Position numbers and translations under genes: made by a program
In this document: piece by piece, positions 24,747 through 33,459 of the stretch
Layout: the number at the start of each line of letters is the position of its first letter
How positions within the stretch are numbered: position 1 is the stretch's first letter
Notes under the pieces: generated by a model
Database searches by the model: none
What the model was told of the DNA's origin: nothing
Seen by the model: the letters and a program-made list of their open reading frames with translations, nothing else
Assembly: GCA_965203435.1 (NCBI GenBank)
Contig: CBDBCU010000002.1
Span: 743,314 to 807,313, forward strand
DNA: 64,000 bases
Reading direction: 5' to 3'
Source: CBDBCU01 sp965203435
Lineage (GTDB): Bacteria > Chloroflexota > Dehalococcoidia > Lucifugimonadales > UBA3495

Positions 24747-26654
24747 CTACCCCAAGGCTTGGGTGACCAAGTCCCGGGGCGAAGGTTGGCCGGCCCGGGA
24801 GCGGCCGAAAAACCGCTTATGGTCGGCCAGCAGGCTCTTAAAGAACGGGGTGGCGTCCTCGTTATTCCCAAGCTGTTCCCACTTGAGAAAATCATTGAGG
24901 TTTTCCCGGAACCGCGGTTCCTTATACAGGGAATCGTCAGATCCCGGGTTCAGGTACACGTCGATGACTTCTATGGCGGCGTTGAGGAGTTCTTGCCGGG
25001 CGTCCTGGTTTTCGTCCTTCAACAAAACCAAAAGAGCCTTCGTCAACTCCCCCGGGGAATAGGGGCGGTTGGCGCGGATCAGGGTCTCTTTCAGGAAATC
25101 GATGGCCACCATATAAAAGAGGAAACGGGTTTGCCGCCGGCTGGACACCTCAGCGCCGCGGCCGAAATTAAACCCGTCCGCCAACTTTTGCAAGCAGTAA
25201 GCGGCGTAGAGGTCGTCCACGCCGAAAGGCTCTTTCCCGGACGTTATCCGCTTAAAGATCCGGCCGTTACCCGGTACAAAGGGGGCATTGCGGCCAAAAG
25301 CATTGCCGGGTTCGCGCAGCCAACCGGCGCTGTAAACCTTGACCAAGTCGAAGGCGTTGGCATACTGGGAGAATTGGCGGGAATTGGGATGCGCGTCCTG
25401 GTAAGCCTTTTGAGCAGTCCAGCCGCCCCGCTGAATCTCCAAATAAATGCCATAGTGGTCGGCCATGGCGTCAGCCCAAGTCCGGAAATCCCTACGCAAA
25501 GCCAAGAAATCCTGCTCGCGCACCGAGTTTTGGGAGTTGGTGAACCGGGTGATGTCGGTAATCTGGGCATTGTCGCTTTTGACAATCTTGGTCACGACCA
25601 CGCCCCGGTCGGCAGCGGCCCGCCAATTGGTCAAGGCGTCGCTTTGCCCGGTGCCGCCGGGGTCAAGATACTGTTTCAAGACCTCCCAGACCGTCCTGGT
25701 GGTCTGGCAGCCGTTGACCACGTACGGATTGAAAAGCACGCAAACCCCATCCGATTTCGCCGAGTAATCGGACACAACGATGGTAATGCCGTTGTTATAC
25801 AGCCCGAACAGTTCCGGGCGGTTTTTCAAGGTATCGGCAATGCCCTTGTTGATCCGGCCGCGACCGCCCAAGAACTGCCGCACATTGCGTTCGTACAGCT
25901 GGTCAAGATTCCCGGTCTTGTCCCGATAGGCCGACAGGAATTCGTACAGGTTGGTCAGGGTTATCGTGCCAACCCGCAAGCCGGAGCTCGGGTCGACAAA
26001 ATTGCCGCGCAGGGGTATGGTAATGGACGGTTGCTCCAGCGTGTCCCGGGCTTCCCAAATCGTATGCAGGGACACATCCTCCACATCAAACAGCGTGGAA
26101 AACCGTTCCCGCCCCAAGGAGCGAATGTCGTGCAGGGCTTTCCGGTCAGCCTCGGACATAGCCTTTTCGGTGGCAAAGACCAGGACTATGCGATCCCGCT
26201 CGGAGGCTTGTTCCCGGAAGTTGCTGAGGCGTCCCACCAGTTGCCCTACCCGCTCGGAAAGGCGGGTATTTTCGCCGGCCAGGGTGGCTATTACCTTGCG
26301 GCCCTCGCTGATAATCGTATCCGGCCCTTGGAAAGCCGTCCCGTATTTGCTCTGAATCAAATACCAAGTATCCCCCTCGTCGGCCTGGCTGTCCCGCTCG
26401 GCATCGCCAATGTCGGCCCGGCTCAGATAGGCGATGTCGATGCCGCCGTCCCCGACGCCATCGCACAGCACCAGGTCCTCGTCGTCCTCGGTTACGCCCA
26501 GCCACTGGGTGACCAGCTTGAAAGCGAACCCCTGCCCTTTCTCAAAGGGCGGCAGGGTAGATTCCCGAAACTCGGACAGCCACTCGTCGCAAAACTGCTC
26601 AAAGGTAATTTCGCTGGCGGCGTCGGGGGGCTGCTGTTCTACGATGCTGACCAT
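24747..26654 (-). CDS. AIPR-family abortive phage infection protein
   Basis: The 635-residue protein shows the AIPR domain: LYERNVRQFLGGRGRINKGI, ADTLKNRPELFGLYNNGITI and FNPYVVNGCQTTRTVWEVL. An N-terminal part resembles a restriction-endonuclease-like fold, with DGGIDIAYL and DTWYLIQSKYG (D...QxK). AIPR proteins are linked to abortive infection and to restriction modules. AAGGAGGCC precedes the ATG. The 106-aa gene ends 24 nt upstream, so the pair forms an operon driven by the promoter at 27036. It is probably a phage-defence unit, by family. Confidence 0.85.
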   Translation of the reverse strand: MVSIVEQQPPDAASEITFEQFCDEWLSEFRESTLPPFEKGQGFAFKLVTQWLGVTEDDEDLVLCDGVGDGGIDIAYLSRADIGDAERDSQADEGDTWYLIQSKYGTAFQGPDTIISEGRKVIATLAGENTRLSERVGQLVGRLSNFREQASERDRIVLVFATEKAMSEADRKALHDIRSLGRERFSTLFDVEDVSLHTIWEARDTLEQPSITIPLRGNFVDPSSGLRVGTITLTNLYEFLSAYRDKTGNLDQLYERNVRQFLGGRGRINKGIADTLKNRPELFGLYNNGITIVVSDYSAKSDGVCVLFNPYVVNGCQTTRTVWEVLKQYLDPGGTGQSDALTNWRAAADRGVVVTKIVKSDNAQITDITRFTNSQNSVREQDFLALRRDFRTWADAMADHYGIYLEIQRGGWTAQKAYQDAHPNSRQFSQYANAFDLVKVYSAGWLREPGNAFGRNAPFVPGNGRIFKRITSGKEPFGVDDLYAAYCLQKLADGFNFGRGAEVSSRRQTRFLFYMVAIDFLKETLIRANRPYSPGELTKALLVLLKDENQDARQELLNAAIEVIDVYLNPGSDDSLYKEPRFRENLNDFLKWEQLGNNEDATPFFKSLLADHKRFFGRSRAGQPSPRDLVTQALG

Positions 26655-26678
26655 TTCGCGGCCTCCTTGATGATAAGG

Positions 26679-26999
26679 TTAGAGGGAGTCAACTTTCCCC
26701 CGCTTCAGGTAATACAGGTACTCCTCCTTGTCAATGTACCAGGGCGAGGGAAACTCTTTTACCCCTTGGGCTTCCAGCTTGTCGACGAGCTCGCTAAGCA
26801 AGCCGTAAGTCCCCTGCTTGAGCATCAGGTCGGTGTCGCCGTCCACGACAATCAGGGCCCGGGCGAACACGTCGCCATCGCCCCAATAGTCGATGAACGG
26901 CTTTATGATTATCGGGTCAAAGACCAGTCCCTCCGGGAACCGGGCGTAGAGGGCTTCGGAAAAGGCTTCTTTCACCAGTTCCATAGCTTCCGGCGTCAT
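26679..26999 (-). CDS. Small hypothetical protein, AIPR operon partner
   Basis: The 106-residue protein begins MTPEAMELVKEAFSEALYAR behind AAAGGGGAG. It contains IIKPFIDYWGDGDVFARALI and VVDGDTDLMLKQGTYGLLSE, with no recognised domain. The acidic VVDGDTD motif and mixed alpha/beta pattern suggest a compact soluble protein. Co-transcription with the AIPR gene makes it a candidate partner, inhibitor or sensor of that protein; this is inferred from position only. Confidence 0.65.
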   Translation of the reverse strand: MTPEAMELVKEAFSEALYARFPEGLVFDPIIIKPFIDYWGDGDVFARALIVVDGDTDLMLKQGTYGLLSELVDKLEAQGVKEFPSPWYIDKEEYLYYLKRGKVDSL

Positions 27000-27035
27000 A
27001 GCAGAACTCCCCTTTCTTTAAGGCTGGCGGGCTAT

Positions 27036-27065
27036 AGTTTAAAGGGTGACCGGGTGGCGTGTCAA
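27036..27065 (-). promoter_or_regulatory. Sigma-70-type promoter of the AIPR operon
   Basis: On the minus strand TTGACA (27060-27065), an 18-nt spacer and TAAACT (27036-27041) lie 37 nt upstream of the 106-aa gene. Confidence 0.6.
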
Positions 27066-27079
27066 TGGGCCCGGTAGGC

Positions 27080-27164
27080 CGGGTTCCGTTCTGTTATGGG
27101 GTATTCATCCTTCACAAGTTCAGGATGAGCGGAAAGGATACCCCACAACAGAACAGAATCCGGC
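27080..27164. repeat. Family B palindromic element, full-length
   Basis: The family B core (CATCCTTCACAAGTTCAGGA) is flanked by longer inverted arms, GGTTCCGTTCTGTTATGGGG on the left and CCCCACAACAGAACAGAATC on the right. The same arms recur at about 14170-14200, 39018 and 50050, showing that the short core belongs to an element of about 85 bp. Confidence 0.75.
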
Positions 27165-27245
27165 CCGCCATCCCCCTTGCCAAACACCCGGCAAACTGGC
27201 GTATAATGTCCGCCAAATCGGGATGGCAACAGAGGGGGCAAGGCT

Positions 27246-28271
27246 ATGAACAGCAGCGCCGAGTGGCGGTTTCCCTTTGCGGCGGATTTGACCATCTGCC
27301 GCCTGCTGAACGGGCTGTGGCAGGTGTCCGGCGCCCACGGGCGCATTGACCCGACGGCGGCCCTCAGCAGTATGTTTGACTATATGGACGCCGGCTTTAC
27401 GACCTGGGACTTGGCCGACCACTACGGCCCGGCCGAGGATTTTATCGGCGAGTTCCGCCGCCAGTGGGCGACGGCCCGGGGGCTGGCGGCCCTGGCGGAC
27501 CTTCAGGCTTTTACCAAGTGGGTGCCGCGCCCCGGCCCTATGTCCCGGCCGATTGTCGAGGACAATATCGACCGGTCGCTGCGGCGGATGGATGTGGATG
27601 TCCTGGATTTGCTGCAATTCCACTGGTGGGATTACCAGGATGACCGCTATTTGGCGGCTTTGCAGCAGCTGGCCGCTTTGCAGCAGGCCGGGAAAATCCG
27701 CCATCTGGCTCTGACCAACTTTGACACCGAACATTTGCGGATTATCCTGGATCAGGGCATCAAAATCGTGTCCAATCAGGTGCAGTATTCCCTGGTGGAT
27801 TTGCGCCCGGCCCGGCAAATGGCGCAGCTGTGTCAGGAACGGGGCGTCCATCTGCTGGCCTATGGAACTTTCTGCGGGGGGCTGCTGTCCGATCGGTATC
27901 TGGGGGCGGCGGAACCGACCGGCCCGGCCCTGGCCACGGCCAGCCTGAGCAAATACAAGCAGATGATTGACGCCTGGGGCGGCTGGGCGCTGTTTCAGGA
28001 GCTGCTGGCCGGCCTGAACCTGATTGCCGACCGGCGCGGGGTCAGCCTTGCCAACATCGCCGCCCACTACATTCTGGAACAGCCGGCGGTGGCCGGGGTC
28101 ATCGTCGGGGCGCGGCTGGGCTTGAGCCACCATCGGGAGGATAATGCCCGGGTTTTTGCCGCCGCGCTGTCTGACGCTGACCGGGCGGCCATTGGGGAAA
28201 TAACCGGCCGGGGCCGGGATTTGCTGGCACTGATTGGCGACTGCGGCGATGAATACCGGCGGCGGGGGTAG
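27246..28271 (+). CDS. Aldo/keto reductase
   Basis: The 341-residue protein has the AKR (alpha/beta)8 barrel pattern with a full catalytic tetrad: Asp55 and Tyr60 in WDLADHYGPAED, Lys91 in FTKWVPRP, and His126 in DLLQFHWWDY. SNQVQYSLVDLRPA and QPAVAGVIVGARLGLSHH match the cofactor-binding end of the fold. It reduces an aldehyde or ketone with NADPH; substrate unknown. AGGGGGCAAGGCT precedes the ATG, and a TATAAT box lies at 27202-27207. Confidence 0.9.
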   Translation: MNSSAEWRFPFAADLTICRLLNGLWQVSGAHGRIDPTAALSSMFDYMDAGFTTWDLADHYGPAEDFIGEFRRQWATARGLAALADLQAFTKWVPRPGPMSRPIVEDNIDRSLRRMDVDVLDLLQFHWWDYQDDRYLAALQQLAALQQAGKIRHLALTNFDTEHLRIILDQGIKIVSNQVQYSLVDLRPARQMAQLCQERGVHLLAYGTFCGGLLSDRYLGAAEPTGPALATASLSKYKQMIDAWGGWALFQELLAGLNLIADRRGVSLANIAAHYILEQPAVAGVIVGARLGLSHHREDNARVFAAALSDADRAAIGEITGRGRDLLALIGDCGDEYRRRG

Positions 28272-28287
28272 GATGGCAATATGGCCG

Positions 28288-28536
28288 CTAAAACCCGTGG
28301 CAGTGCCGGCAACAGCCGATATTGTCCGGGACGGGAGCCTTTTCCAGTTCGGCCAGGGCGCGGGTCAGCCCATCCCGCATTTCCGGGGTAAGTTCGGTCG
28401 GGGGATGGTCGAGGATTTGGCGGATGCGCTGGCAGATTTCAGCCTTGCCCGCGGCCCATCCTGCGGCGTAGCCCTCCTTAAACCCGACAGCGTAACCCTC
28501 CCGGAACCGCCGTTCCAAATAGCGATCCGCAATCAT
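28288..28536 (-). CDS. Truncated paralogue of the neighbouring Gly/Glu-repeat membrane protein
   Basis: The 82-residue protein begins MIADRYLERRFREGYAVGFK, continues with a GYAAGWAAGKAE repeat and ends NIGCCRHCHGF. The IADRYLxRRFxxG block equals the region just after the TM helices in the protein at 28608. Upstream codons in frame (EVIR before MIADRYL) also match that protein (EVVRVIADRYL). This copy therefore looks like a tandem duplicate that lost its N-terminal membrane part. A weak ribosome-binding site (AGAGAGGT) is present. Confidence 0.5.
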   Translation of the reverse strand: MIADRYLERRFREGYAVGFKEGYAAGWAAGKAEICQRIRQILDHPPTELTPEMRDGLTRALAELEKAPVPDNIGCCRHCHGF

Positions 28537-28607
28537 CCTGATTACCTCTCTAGGTGTGGAATTGGTCTGAGCGGAGACCGGGCGAGGGCAGACCTCAGTA
28601 GGGAAGC

Positions 28608-29087
28608 CTACTGTTTGGACTCCCGGCCCGGCACGTTACGCAACTGTTCCCTTACATCCGGGGACAGTTCAATCCCGGCCTTTTCCAAGACTTCCAGGGT
28701 ATGATCAAGGGTCACCTCCTGGCCCTCGACCCGGCCTTTCACCAAGCCTTTCTCGAGGCCCTCTACTAGGCCCTCCTCCTTGCCTTCTACGCGGCCCTCC
28801 TCCTTGCCCTCTACCCGGCCCTCCTCCTTGCCTACCTCTTTGCCCTGGTTGAAGCGCCGATCCAGGTAGCGATCCGCAATCACTCTGACCACCTCCGCGT
28901 GGGAAAAGTATAGGATGCCCGCCGACAGGGATATGCCCAAGCCCATGCCCAGGCTCACCAGGGTGGACATCAGGGTGTCCTCCGTCCGGTAAAAGACCTC
29001 GCGCCAGATAAAGAAAACCAGCAGACAATCGGTTAGAATGACTGCCAGGATAAAGTTCCAGGTCAGTTTGTCCAGTTGATTGGGCAT
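28608..29087 (-). CDS. Membrane protein with (GKEEGRVE)n repeat tail
   Basis: ATG 29087 (MPNQLDKLTWNFILAVILTD) gives 159 residues. Two TM helices come first (WNFILAVILTDCLLVFFIW, LGMGLGISLSAGILYF). The IADRYLDRRFNQG block follows, then a highly charged repeat, GKEVGKEEGRVEGKEEGRVE and further units to residue 125, encoded by near-identical 24-nt DNA units. The tail ends with an HTLEVLEKAGIELSPDVREQ segment. Such G-x-x-E-G repeats also occur at the ends of Rpn-type transposase-like nucleases. Function unknown. Confidence 0.65.
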   Translation of the reverse strand: MPNQLDKLTWNFILAVILTDCLLVFFIWREVFYRTEDTLMSTLVSLGMGLGISLSAGILYFSHAEVVRVIADRYLDRRFNQGKEVGKEEGRVEGKEEGRVEGKEEGLVEGLEKGLVKGRVEGQEVTLDHTLEVLEKAGIELSPDVREQLRNVPGRESKQ

Positions 29088-29166
29088 TGTCCGGGTTTCC
29101 CGCGGTCGGTTTGGGCTATTGTAGCGCCGGCCGGCCATCTTGACAAGGGCCGCGCGGCAACGGGGC

Positions 29167-29298
29167 AGGGCCTTTTAATTGTCCGCCGCGATGCCCATTA
29201 TCCCGTTCTCCTTGAGCTGGTCACAGGTTTGCTTGGCGGCGTGACCAGCTCGCCGCCAACGGATTTATCGGGGACTAATCCGACAATTAAAAGGCCCT
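29167..29298. repeat. Family C palindromic element, best copy
   Basis: Exactly inverted 17-bp termini, AGGGCCTTTTAATTGTC and GACAATTAAAAGGCCCT, enclose about 98 bp. The interior shares TTTGCTTGGCGG, the GAACGG-like motif and the TAATCC terminus with the copy at 7721. Confidence 0.75.
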
Positions 29299-29355
29299 GG
29301 GCAACGGCGCGGTTTCAGCGCGGCGCGGCCAGCAACGGGATTGTCTTTACAGGGC

Positions 29356-29389
29356 CGTTTGGGCTTCCCGCTTGCGCGGGAAGGACGGT
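29356..29389. repeat. Solitary right half of family A
   Basis: CTTCCCGCTTGCGCGGGAAG followed by GACGGT, without a left partner, 58 nt after the family C element. Confidence 0.75.
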
Positions 29390-29480
29390 AGAAAGGGCGG
29401 CAGAGTCCCCCCGGCCGGCCCGCCGCCGGCCGGGGGTATTTGTGCGTAGCCGCCCGGGACGCCGCCGCCCCGCCTACTAC

Positions 29481-30421
29481 CTACTGCCGACCCCGGCAAT
29501 GGGCCGTATAGACTACCGTACGGAACATCGCATACCGATATTGGCCGCCCCCCACCAGATTGCTGGTGAACTGGAGATTGGGCGTGCCATCCCCATCCTC
29601 ATCCAGATACCACCACTTTACCTTGGCGGCCCGGTCGTAGCCCAGGGCTTGACATTCCGCCGTAGCGCCGCCCTGCACCTCCAGCGTCCCGAAAAGGGTT
29701 GCTTGCGTGCCATTCAGCGCCCATTCGTCAATCTGGGCGTCAGTCCGGTCGGCAAAAGCCAGCCGGGCGCTGGCCCGCGCCGTATCCGCGTCGCCGTCGG
29801 CAGCGCCGGGCGCGCCAATAGCGCGGACATAGGCATTGCCGGTCGTCCGCGGGCCGGGAATAAAAGTGGGCTGGTCTTGTTCCCCAACCCGGGGATTGAC
29901 AATCAGATAGCCGGTAGTGACCCCGTTAGGATTGCTGGTCAAGCCGGGATTAGCCAGGGTACTGGCCGGATAGGCTTTGCCGTAGCGCAGGGTGGGCTTG
30001 GCCGGCTTGCGCCGCCGTTTCTTTTCCTCCCGAGGAAACTCAAAGATGCGGTCAATGCTGATGCCGGTGATGCCGGATTCCCCGTCAGTCAGCCAGCCCT
30101 CTTGAGACGCCAGAAAGCCGCGGAACTGGCCGCGCTCTCCGAAATAAACGGTGTCATCCCGCTCGTTACGGTCGCGGCCGGCTTGCCAGGTTTCGGCCTT
30201 GGTAAAGGTATCCGACTGGTCGACGCCGCAGTAGAGGGTCTTGCCCCGGTTTTCGGCCAGGGACTCGAGAATGGCGGCAGGGCGGTCGTCGTGGGCAAAG
30301 GCTTGCCAGTCGGCGCAGTCCCAGGGGATGGAACGGGCCTGAGCCGTGGTTGCCCCCCCCCCCCCATTGCGTTCATTAAAAGGAATAAGGCAAGGGCGGC
30401 TACGATATTGCGTAGAGACAT
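29481..30421 (-). pseudogene. Secreted protein interrupted by a one-base shift at a 13-G tract (phase-variable or broken)
   Basis: ATG 30421 opens a signal peptide (SLRNIVAALALFLLMNA) followed by ATG and a run of G. With 13 G the frame drifts into Pro/Ser-rich text and stops at 30089. Adding one G joins the peptide to TTAQARSIPWDCADWQAFAH, TLYCGVDQSDTFTKAETWQA, TGISIDRIFEFPREEKKRRR and onwards to WWYLDEDGDGTPNLQF and the stop at 29481. The restored protein would be 313 residues, exported, with signal cleavage near AQA. It contains a DxDxDG-type acidic motif that might bind Ca2+. I do not recognise the family. Confidence 0.7.
30353..30365. repeat. 13-base poly-C/poly-G tract
   Basis: Thirteen consecutive C on the plus strand lie just after the signal peptide of the gene above. 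Homopolymers this long slip readily, during replication and during sequencing. Confidence 0.95.
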
Positions 30422-30576
30422 GGCAACTTCCTCTCGGCTAAGGTTAGGGGTCTGTGCTGAGGGGCAGTATAAACCCGGTTTTGAGGTCTGTCAACTGGGT
30501 TGCGGGGCAATTTTCCAAATCAATTTTTCCGTTTCCCGCCATCCCTCTTACTCCCTTTATGCTATCCAACCCTTTA

Positions 30577-30610
30577 ATGGGGGCGGGATTCTTGTAAATC
30601 CCGCCCCCAT
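30577..30610 (-). terminator. Strong terminator-like hairpin
   Basis: Perfect 14-bp arms ATGGGGGCGGGATT and AATCCCGCCCCCAT with a 6-nt loop lie 42 nt past the stop of the PaaK-like gene and upstream of the secreted-protein gene. No long T-run follows on either strand, so termination is likely but not certain. Confidence 0.6.
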
Positions 30611-30651
30611 CTTTCCCTTGCCACCCTTTTCCCGGCCCGCCGCCCCCCAAC

Positions 30652-32055
30652 CTACCCCGCTTTTTTCCGCCGGTCGTCCAGGCGGCGGGCTTTGGGCAAT
30701 ACGCCGGCTCCGGTCAAAGACGCCAGGCTGCCCGGCGGCACCAGTTCCACTTTGATGCCTACATTCAGCCGGTCGCGCAGGGTGCGCTCCAAATCCCGAT
30801 GAATGGCCTCCCGGTCGACCGAATCCTCGGCATATTCCGCTTGCAGGGTCATCTCCTCCCGGACACCCTGCCGCTCGACGATGCAGTAGTATTCCCCGGT
30901 CAGGCCGCTTTTCGTGGCGACGATAGCCCCGCAGCCCTCGGGCCACACATTGACCCCGCGCAGCTTGACCATAAAGTCGGAACGGCCGTGAATGGGGTCG
31001 ATTTTCTGCATCCAGCTGCCGCACTGGCACTGGCCCGGCGGCCCCAGCCGGGTAACATCCTTGATGTCGTAGCGGATGATGGGATAGGCATCCTTGTAAA
31101 GGGCGGTTACAATCATCGTCCCCAGTTCCCCCGGCTCTACCGGTTCATAGGTATCCGGGTCGACCAGTTCCACGATAAAGGCATCCTCCCAGATGTGATG
31201 CCCGCCGGCGTAGGGACATTCCGAGGATATGGCCTGGACTTCGTGCATCCCATAGGTATCGTAAGCCGGCACGCCCCAAGCCTCCCGCACCAGGTCGGAT
31301 TTGCCAAAGCACTCAATCAATTTCAGCGGCAAATCCCGCCCCACTTCCAGCCCCATATCCTTGGCGACCTGGGACATATAAATCAGGTATTCCGGGAAAC
31401 CCACCAGGGCGTTGACCTGCCACTTCTGGGCAATTTCCAGGGCGCGGGTGGTACGGGTGACGACGCCGGCGCTGGTGGTGACCGGAATGCAGCCCAGCCA
31501 CTGCCACAGGGCTTCGTGGGCCGAATAGGCGGCGTTGTGGGTGGAATAAAGCAGGGTATTCATCACCACATCGCCGGGCTTGAACCCGTGCCAGTAGTAA
31601 GAACGGGCGCGCAGGATGTTGCCCACTTCCCGATCCCAGGGGCTGTAGAAAGTGGGCCGGGGTTCGCCGGCAGTGCCGCCGCTGGAATGGATCCGCCAGG
31701 GGATGCCGCCGGCCCGGACATCCGGGCCTACATAGTCGCCAAAGGGCGGATGGGCCTCTACCGACTGGCGGATGTCCTCGACGGTATACATTGGCAGCTT
31801 TTTCAGGTCGGCCAGGGTTTGGATGTCGGCGGGCTGGACACCGGCCGCGTCCCATTTGCTGCGGTAAAAGGGGACGGCGTAGGCCCGGGCCACGGCCGCC
31901 CGCAGCCGCCGTTCCTGCAACGCCCGGATTTCCTCGCGGCTCTGCAAAAAGACGCCGCGGAAAAAGTCCGGGGCCGGCGGATATTCCCGCACCAGTTCCG
32001 CAAAGTCCAGGGCCTGGTAATAAAAGGGTACTTCGTGCAAATCCTGCAAGACCAA
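30652..32055 (-). CDS. Phenylacetate-CoA ligase-like (PaaK family) acyl-CoA synthetase
   Basis: The 467-residue protein follows PaaK. The N-terminal RLRAAVARAYAVPFYRSKWD is followed by the P-loop HSSGGTAGEPRPTFYSPWDR, then NALVGFPEYLIYMSQVA, DTYGMHEVQAISSECPYAGG and the hinge/C-domain IRYDIKDVTRLGPP with HGRSDFMVKLRGVNVWPEG. It adenylates an aromatic or other carboxylic acid and forms the CoA thioester. The second P-loop Gly differs slightly from phenylacetate enzymes, so the substrate is open. It fits with the HcrB-like subunit, which acts on aromatic CoA esters. Confidence 0.85.
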   Translation of the reverse strand: MVLQDLHEVPFYYQALDFAELVREYPPAPDFFRGVFLQSREEIRALQERRLRAAVARAYAVPFYRSKWDAAGVQPADIQTLADLKKLPMYTVEDIRQSVEAHPPFGDYVGPDVRAGGIPWRIHSSGGTAGEPRPTFYSPWDREVGNILRARSYYWHGFKPGDVVMNTLLYSTHNAAYSAHEALWQWLGCIPVTTSAGVVTRTTRALEIAQKWQVNALVGFPEYLIYMSQVAKDMGLEVGRDLPLKLIECFGKSDLVREAWGVPAYDTYGMHEVQAISSECPYAGGHHIWEDAFIVELVDPDTYEPVEPGELGTMIVTALYKDAYPIIRYDIKDVTRLGPPGQCQCGSWMQKIDPIHGRSDFMVKLRGVNVWPEGCGAIVATKSGLTGEYYCIVERQGVREEMTLQAEYAEDSVDREAIHRDLERTLRDRLNVGIKVELVPPGSLASLTGAGVLPKARRLDDRRKKAG

Positions 32056-32127
32056 AACGGGCCTCCTGATTTTCAGTTACGGGTTCCGGGCAATAATCTC
32101 CCTTGAACCGTCCTTCCCGTCGCCCCT

Positions 32128-32379
32128 ACCGTCATTCCCGCGTAAGCGGGAATCCGGCAGCACCACGGAGCCGACCGCAACCCTACCGTCCTTCCCGCCG
32201 CCCCTCTACCGTCATTCCCGCCGCCCATTTCTACCGTCATTCCCGCGTAAGCGGGAATCCAGAACGGTATTGAAAAGACAATCCCGTTACTGTCCGCACC
32301 GCCCTAGATTCCCGCTTACGCGGGAATGACGGTTCTATATGCCGCGACTCTGGATTCCCGCTTACGCGGGAATGACGGT
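32128..32379. repeat. Cluster of family A repeats
   Basis: A lone left half (32128-32156), a full element (32233-32333, subtype 2 core GAAAAGACAATCCCGTTACT) and a lone right half (32351-32379). They make up the 375-nt gap between the ligase and the amidohydrolase gene. Confidence 0.9.
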
Positions 32380-32430
32380 AGAAAGGCGCGGGAATGACGG
32401 AAAGGTAGGGGGGCAATTGCCCCGGCGGTT

Positions 32431-33342
32431 TTACCCCCCCAACTTCAACGCCTTAATCGCATTGCCCCGGACGAACTTTTCGTACACCGCCGGGCTGATG
32501 TTGCGATGGGCGCCGCCCCACTCAAAGCCGTTGTCCACGATTTTCTGGAAATCGTCCAGCCAGACCTTGGGATTGATGGCCGGGTAGTCGCTGCCAAACA
32601 CCAGCTTGTCCTGCAAGACGGTGTTCAGATACTGAAAGACGATGGGCTGAGTGGCGAATACATAGCGCGGCAGCCAGCCGGACAAGTCCATATAGACATT
32701 CTCATGCCGCCAGCACACCGCCAGGCCCTCCTCCGTCCAGGGCCAGCCAAAGTGGGTCATAATAATCCGCAGGCTGGGAAAGGCGGTCGCCACATCGTCC
32801 AGCATCACCGGACGGCAGCCGTTAATCGTGCAGCGGGTCATCCGGGTGGTGCCGGTATGCACCAGAATGGCGATGTCCAGCTCCACGCACTTGGCATAGA
32901 TGTCCCACATCAGGGCTTTGTCGTTGGGGCAGAACTCCTGATAGGCCGGATGGAATTTCAGCCCTTTGCAGCCCAGTTCCTTGACCGCCCGCTCGATTTC
33001 CCGCAAAGCCGGCGGCCCCATGTGGGGATCCACGCCGGCAAAGGGAATGAACAGGTCGGGATACTTTTCGGCGTACAGGGCCAGGTAGTCGTTGGGCAGG
33101 GCGCGGCCCCACTGATTATAGGAAACCATATTGACGATGACCGCCTTGTCAATGCCGGCTTCCTGAAAGGTTTCGTAGGTTTCGTCGATGGAGATGAACT
33201 GCTTGCCGTGATGGGGAGCCTCCGGGCTGCGCCCGAAAAAGTCGTAGTGGGCTTCGGTGTAGGACGGCCCATGCCCCAGGCAGGTCTCCTGGGTAAAGGG
33301 ATGGATGTGGATGTCAATGGGCTTGACCGCCGGAGAAACCAT
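32431..33342 (-). CDS. Amidohydrolase-2 family metal-dependent hydrolase/decarboxylase
   Basis: ATG 33342 (MVSPAVKPIDIHIHPFTQET) behind AGGAGAGGAG gives 303 residues. The longer frame to 33693 merely translates repeat DNA. The HxH metal motif is IHIHPF. Later ligands are visible as KFHPAYQEF, VHTGTT, MTHFGWPW and GSDYPAINPKVW (the final Asp). The family includes ACMSD, gamma-resorcylate decarboxylase and LigJ-like hydratases. A step in degradation of a ring-cleavage product is plausible; the substrate is unknown. Confidence 0.85.
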   Translation of the reverse strand: MVSPAVKPIDIHIHPFTQETCLGHGPSYTEAHYDFFGRSPEAPHHGKQFISIDETYETFQEAGIDKAVIVNMVSYNQWGRALPNDYLALYAEKYPDLFIPFAGVDPHMGPPALREIERAVKELGCKGLKFHPAYQEFCPNDKALMWDIYAKCVELDIAILVHTGTTRMTRCTINGCRPVMLDDVATAFPSLRIIMTHFGWPWTEEGLAVCWRHENVYMDLSGWLPRYVFATQPIVFQYLNTVLQDKLVFGSDYPAINPKVWLDDFQKIVDNGFEWGGAHRNISPAVYEKFVRGNAIKALKLGG

Positions 33343-33459
33343 AACTGTCCGCTCCTCTCTCCTGCTGATTAGGGGCCAGGACACTATTATAACCGCTGCG
33401 GCGGCGTAGGCAAGGGGTTGGCCGGAAACTATACAATCGTCATTCCCGCCGCCTTTCCT

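Noticed and set aside
24663..27077. 804-aa plus-strand open frame
   Set aside because: It is antisense to the AIPR gene and neighbours, reads as low-complexity Gly/Ala/Pro text, and has no recognisable domain. The minus-strand genes have clear families.
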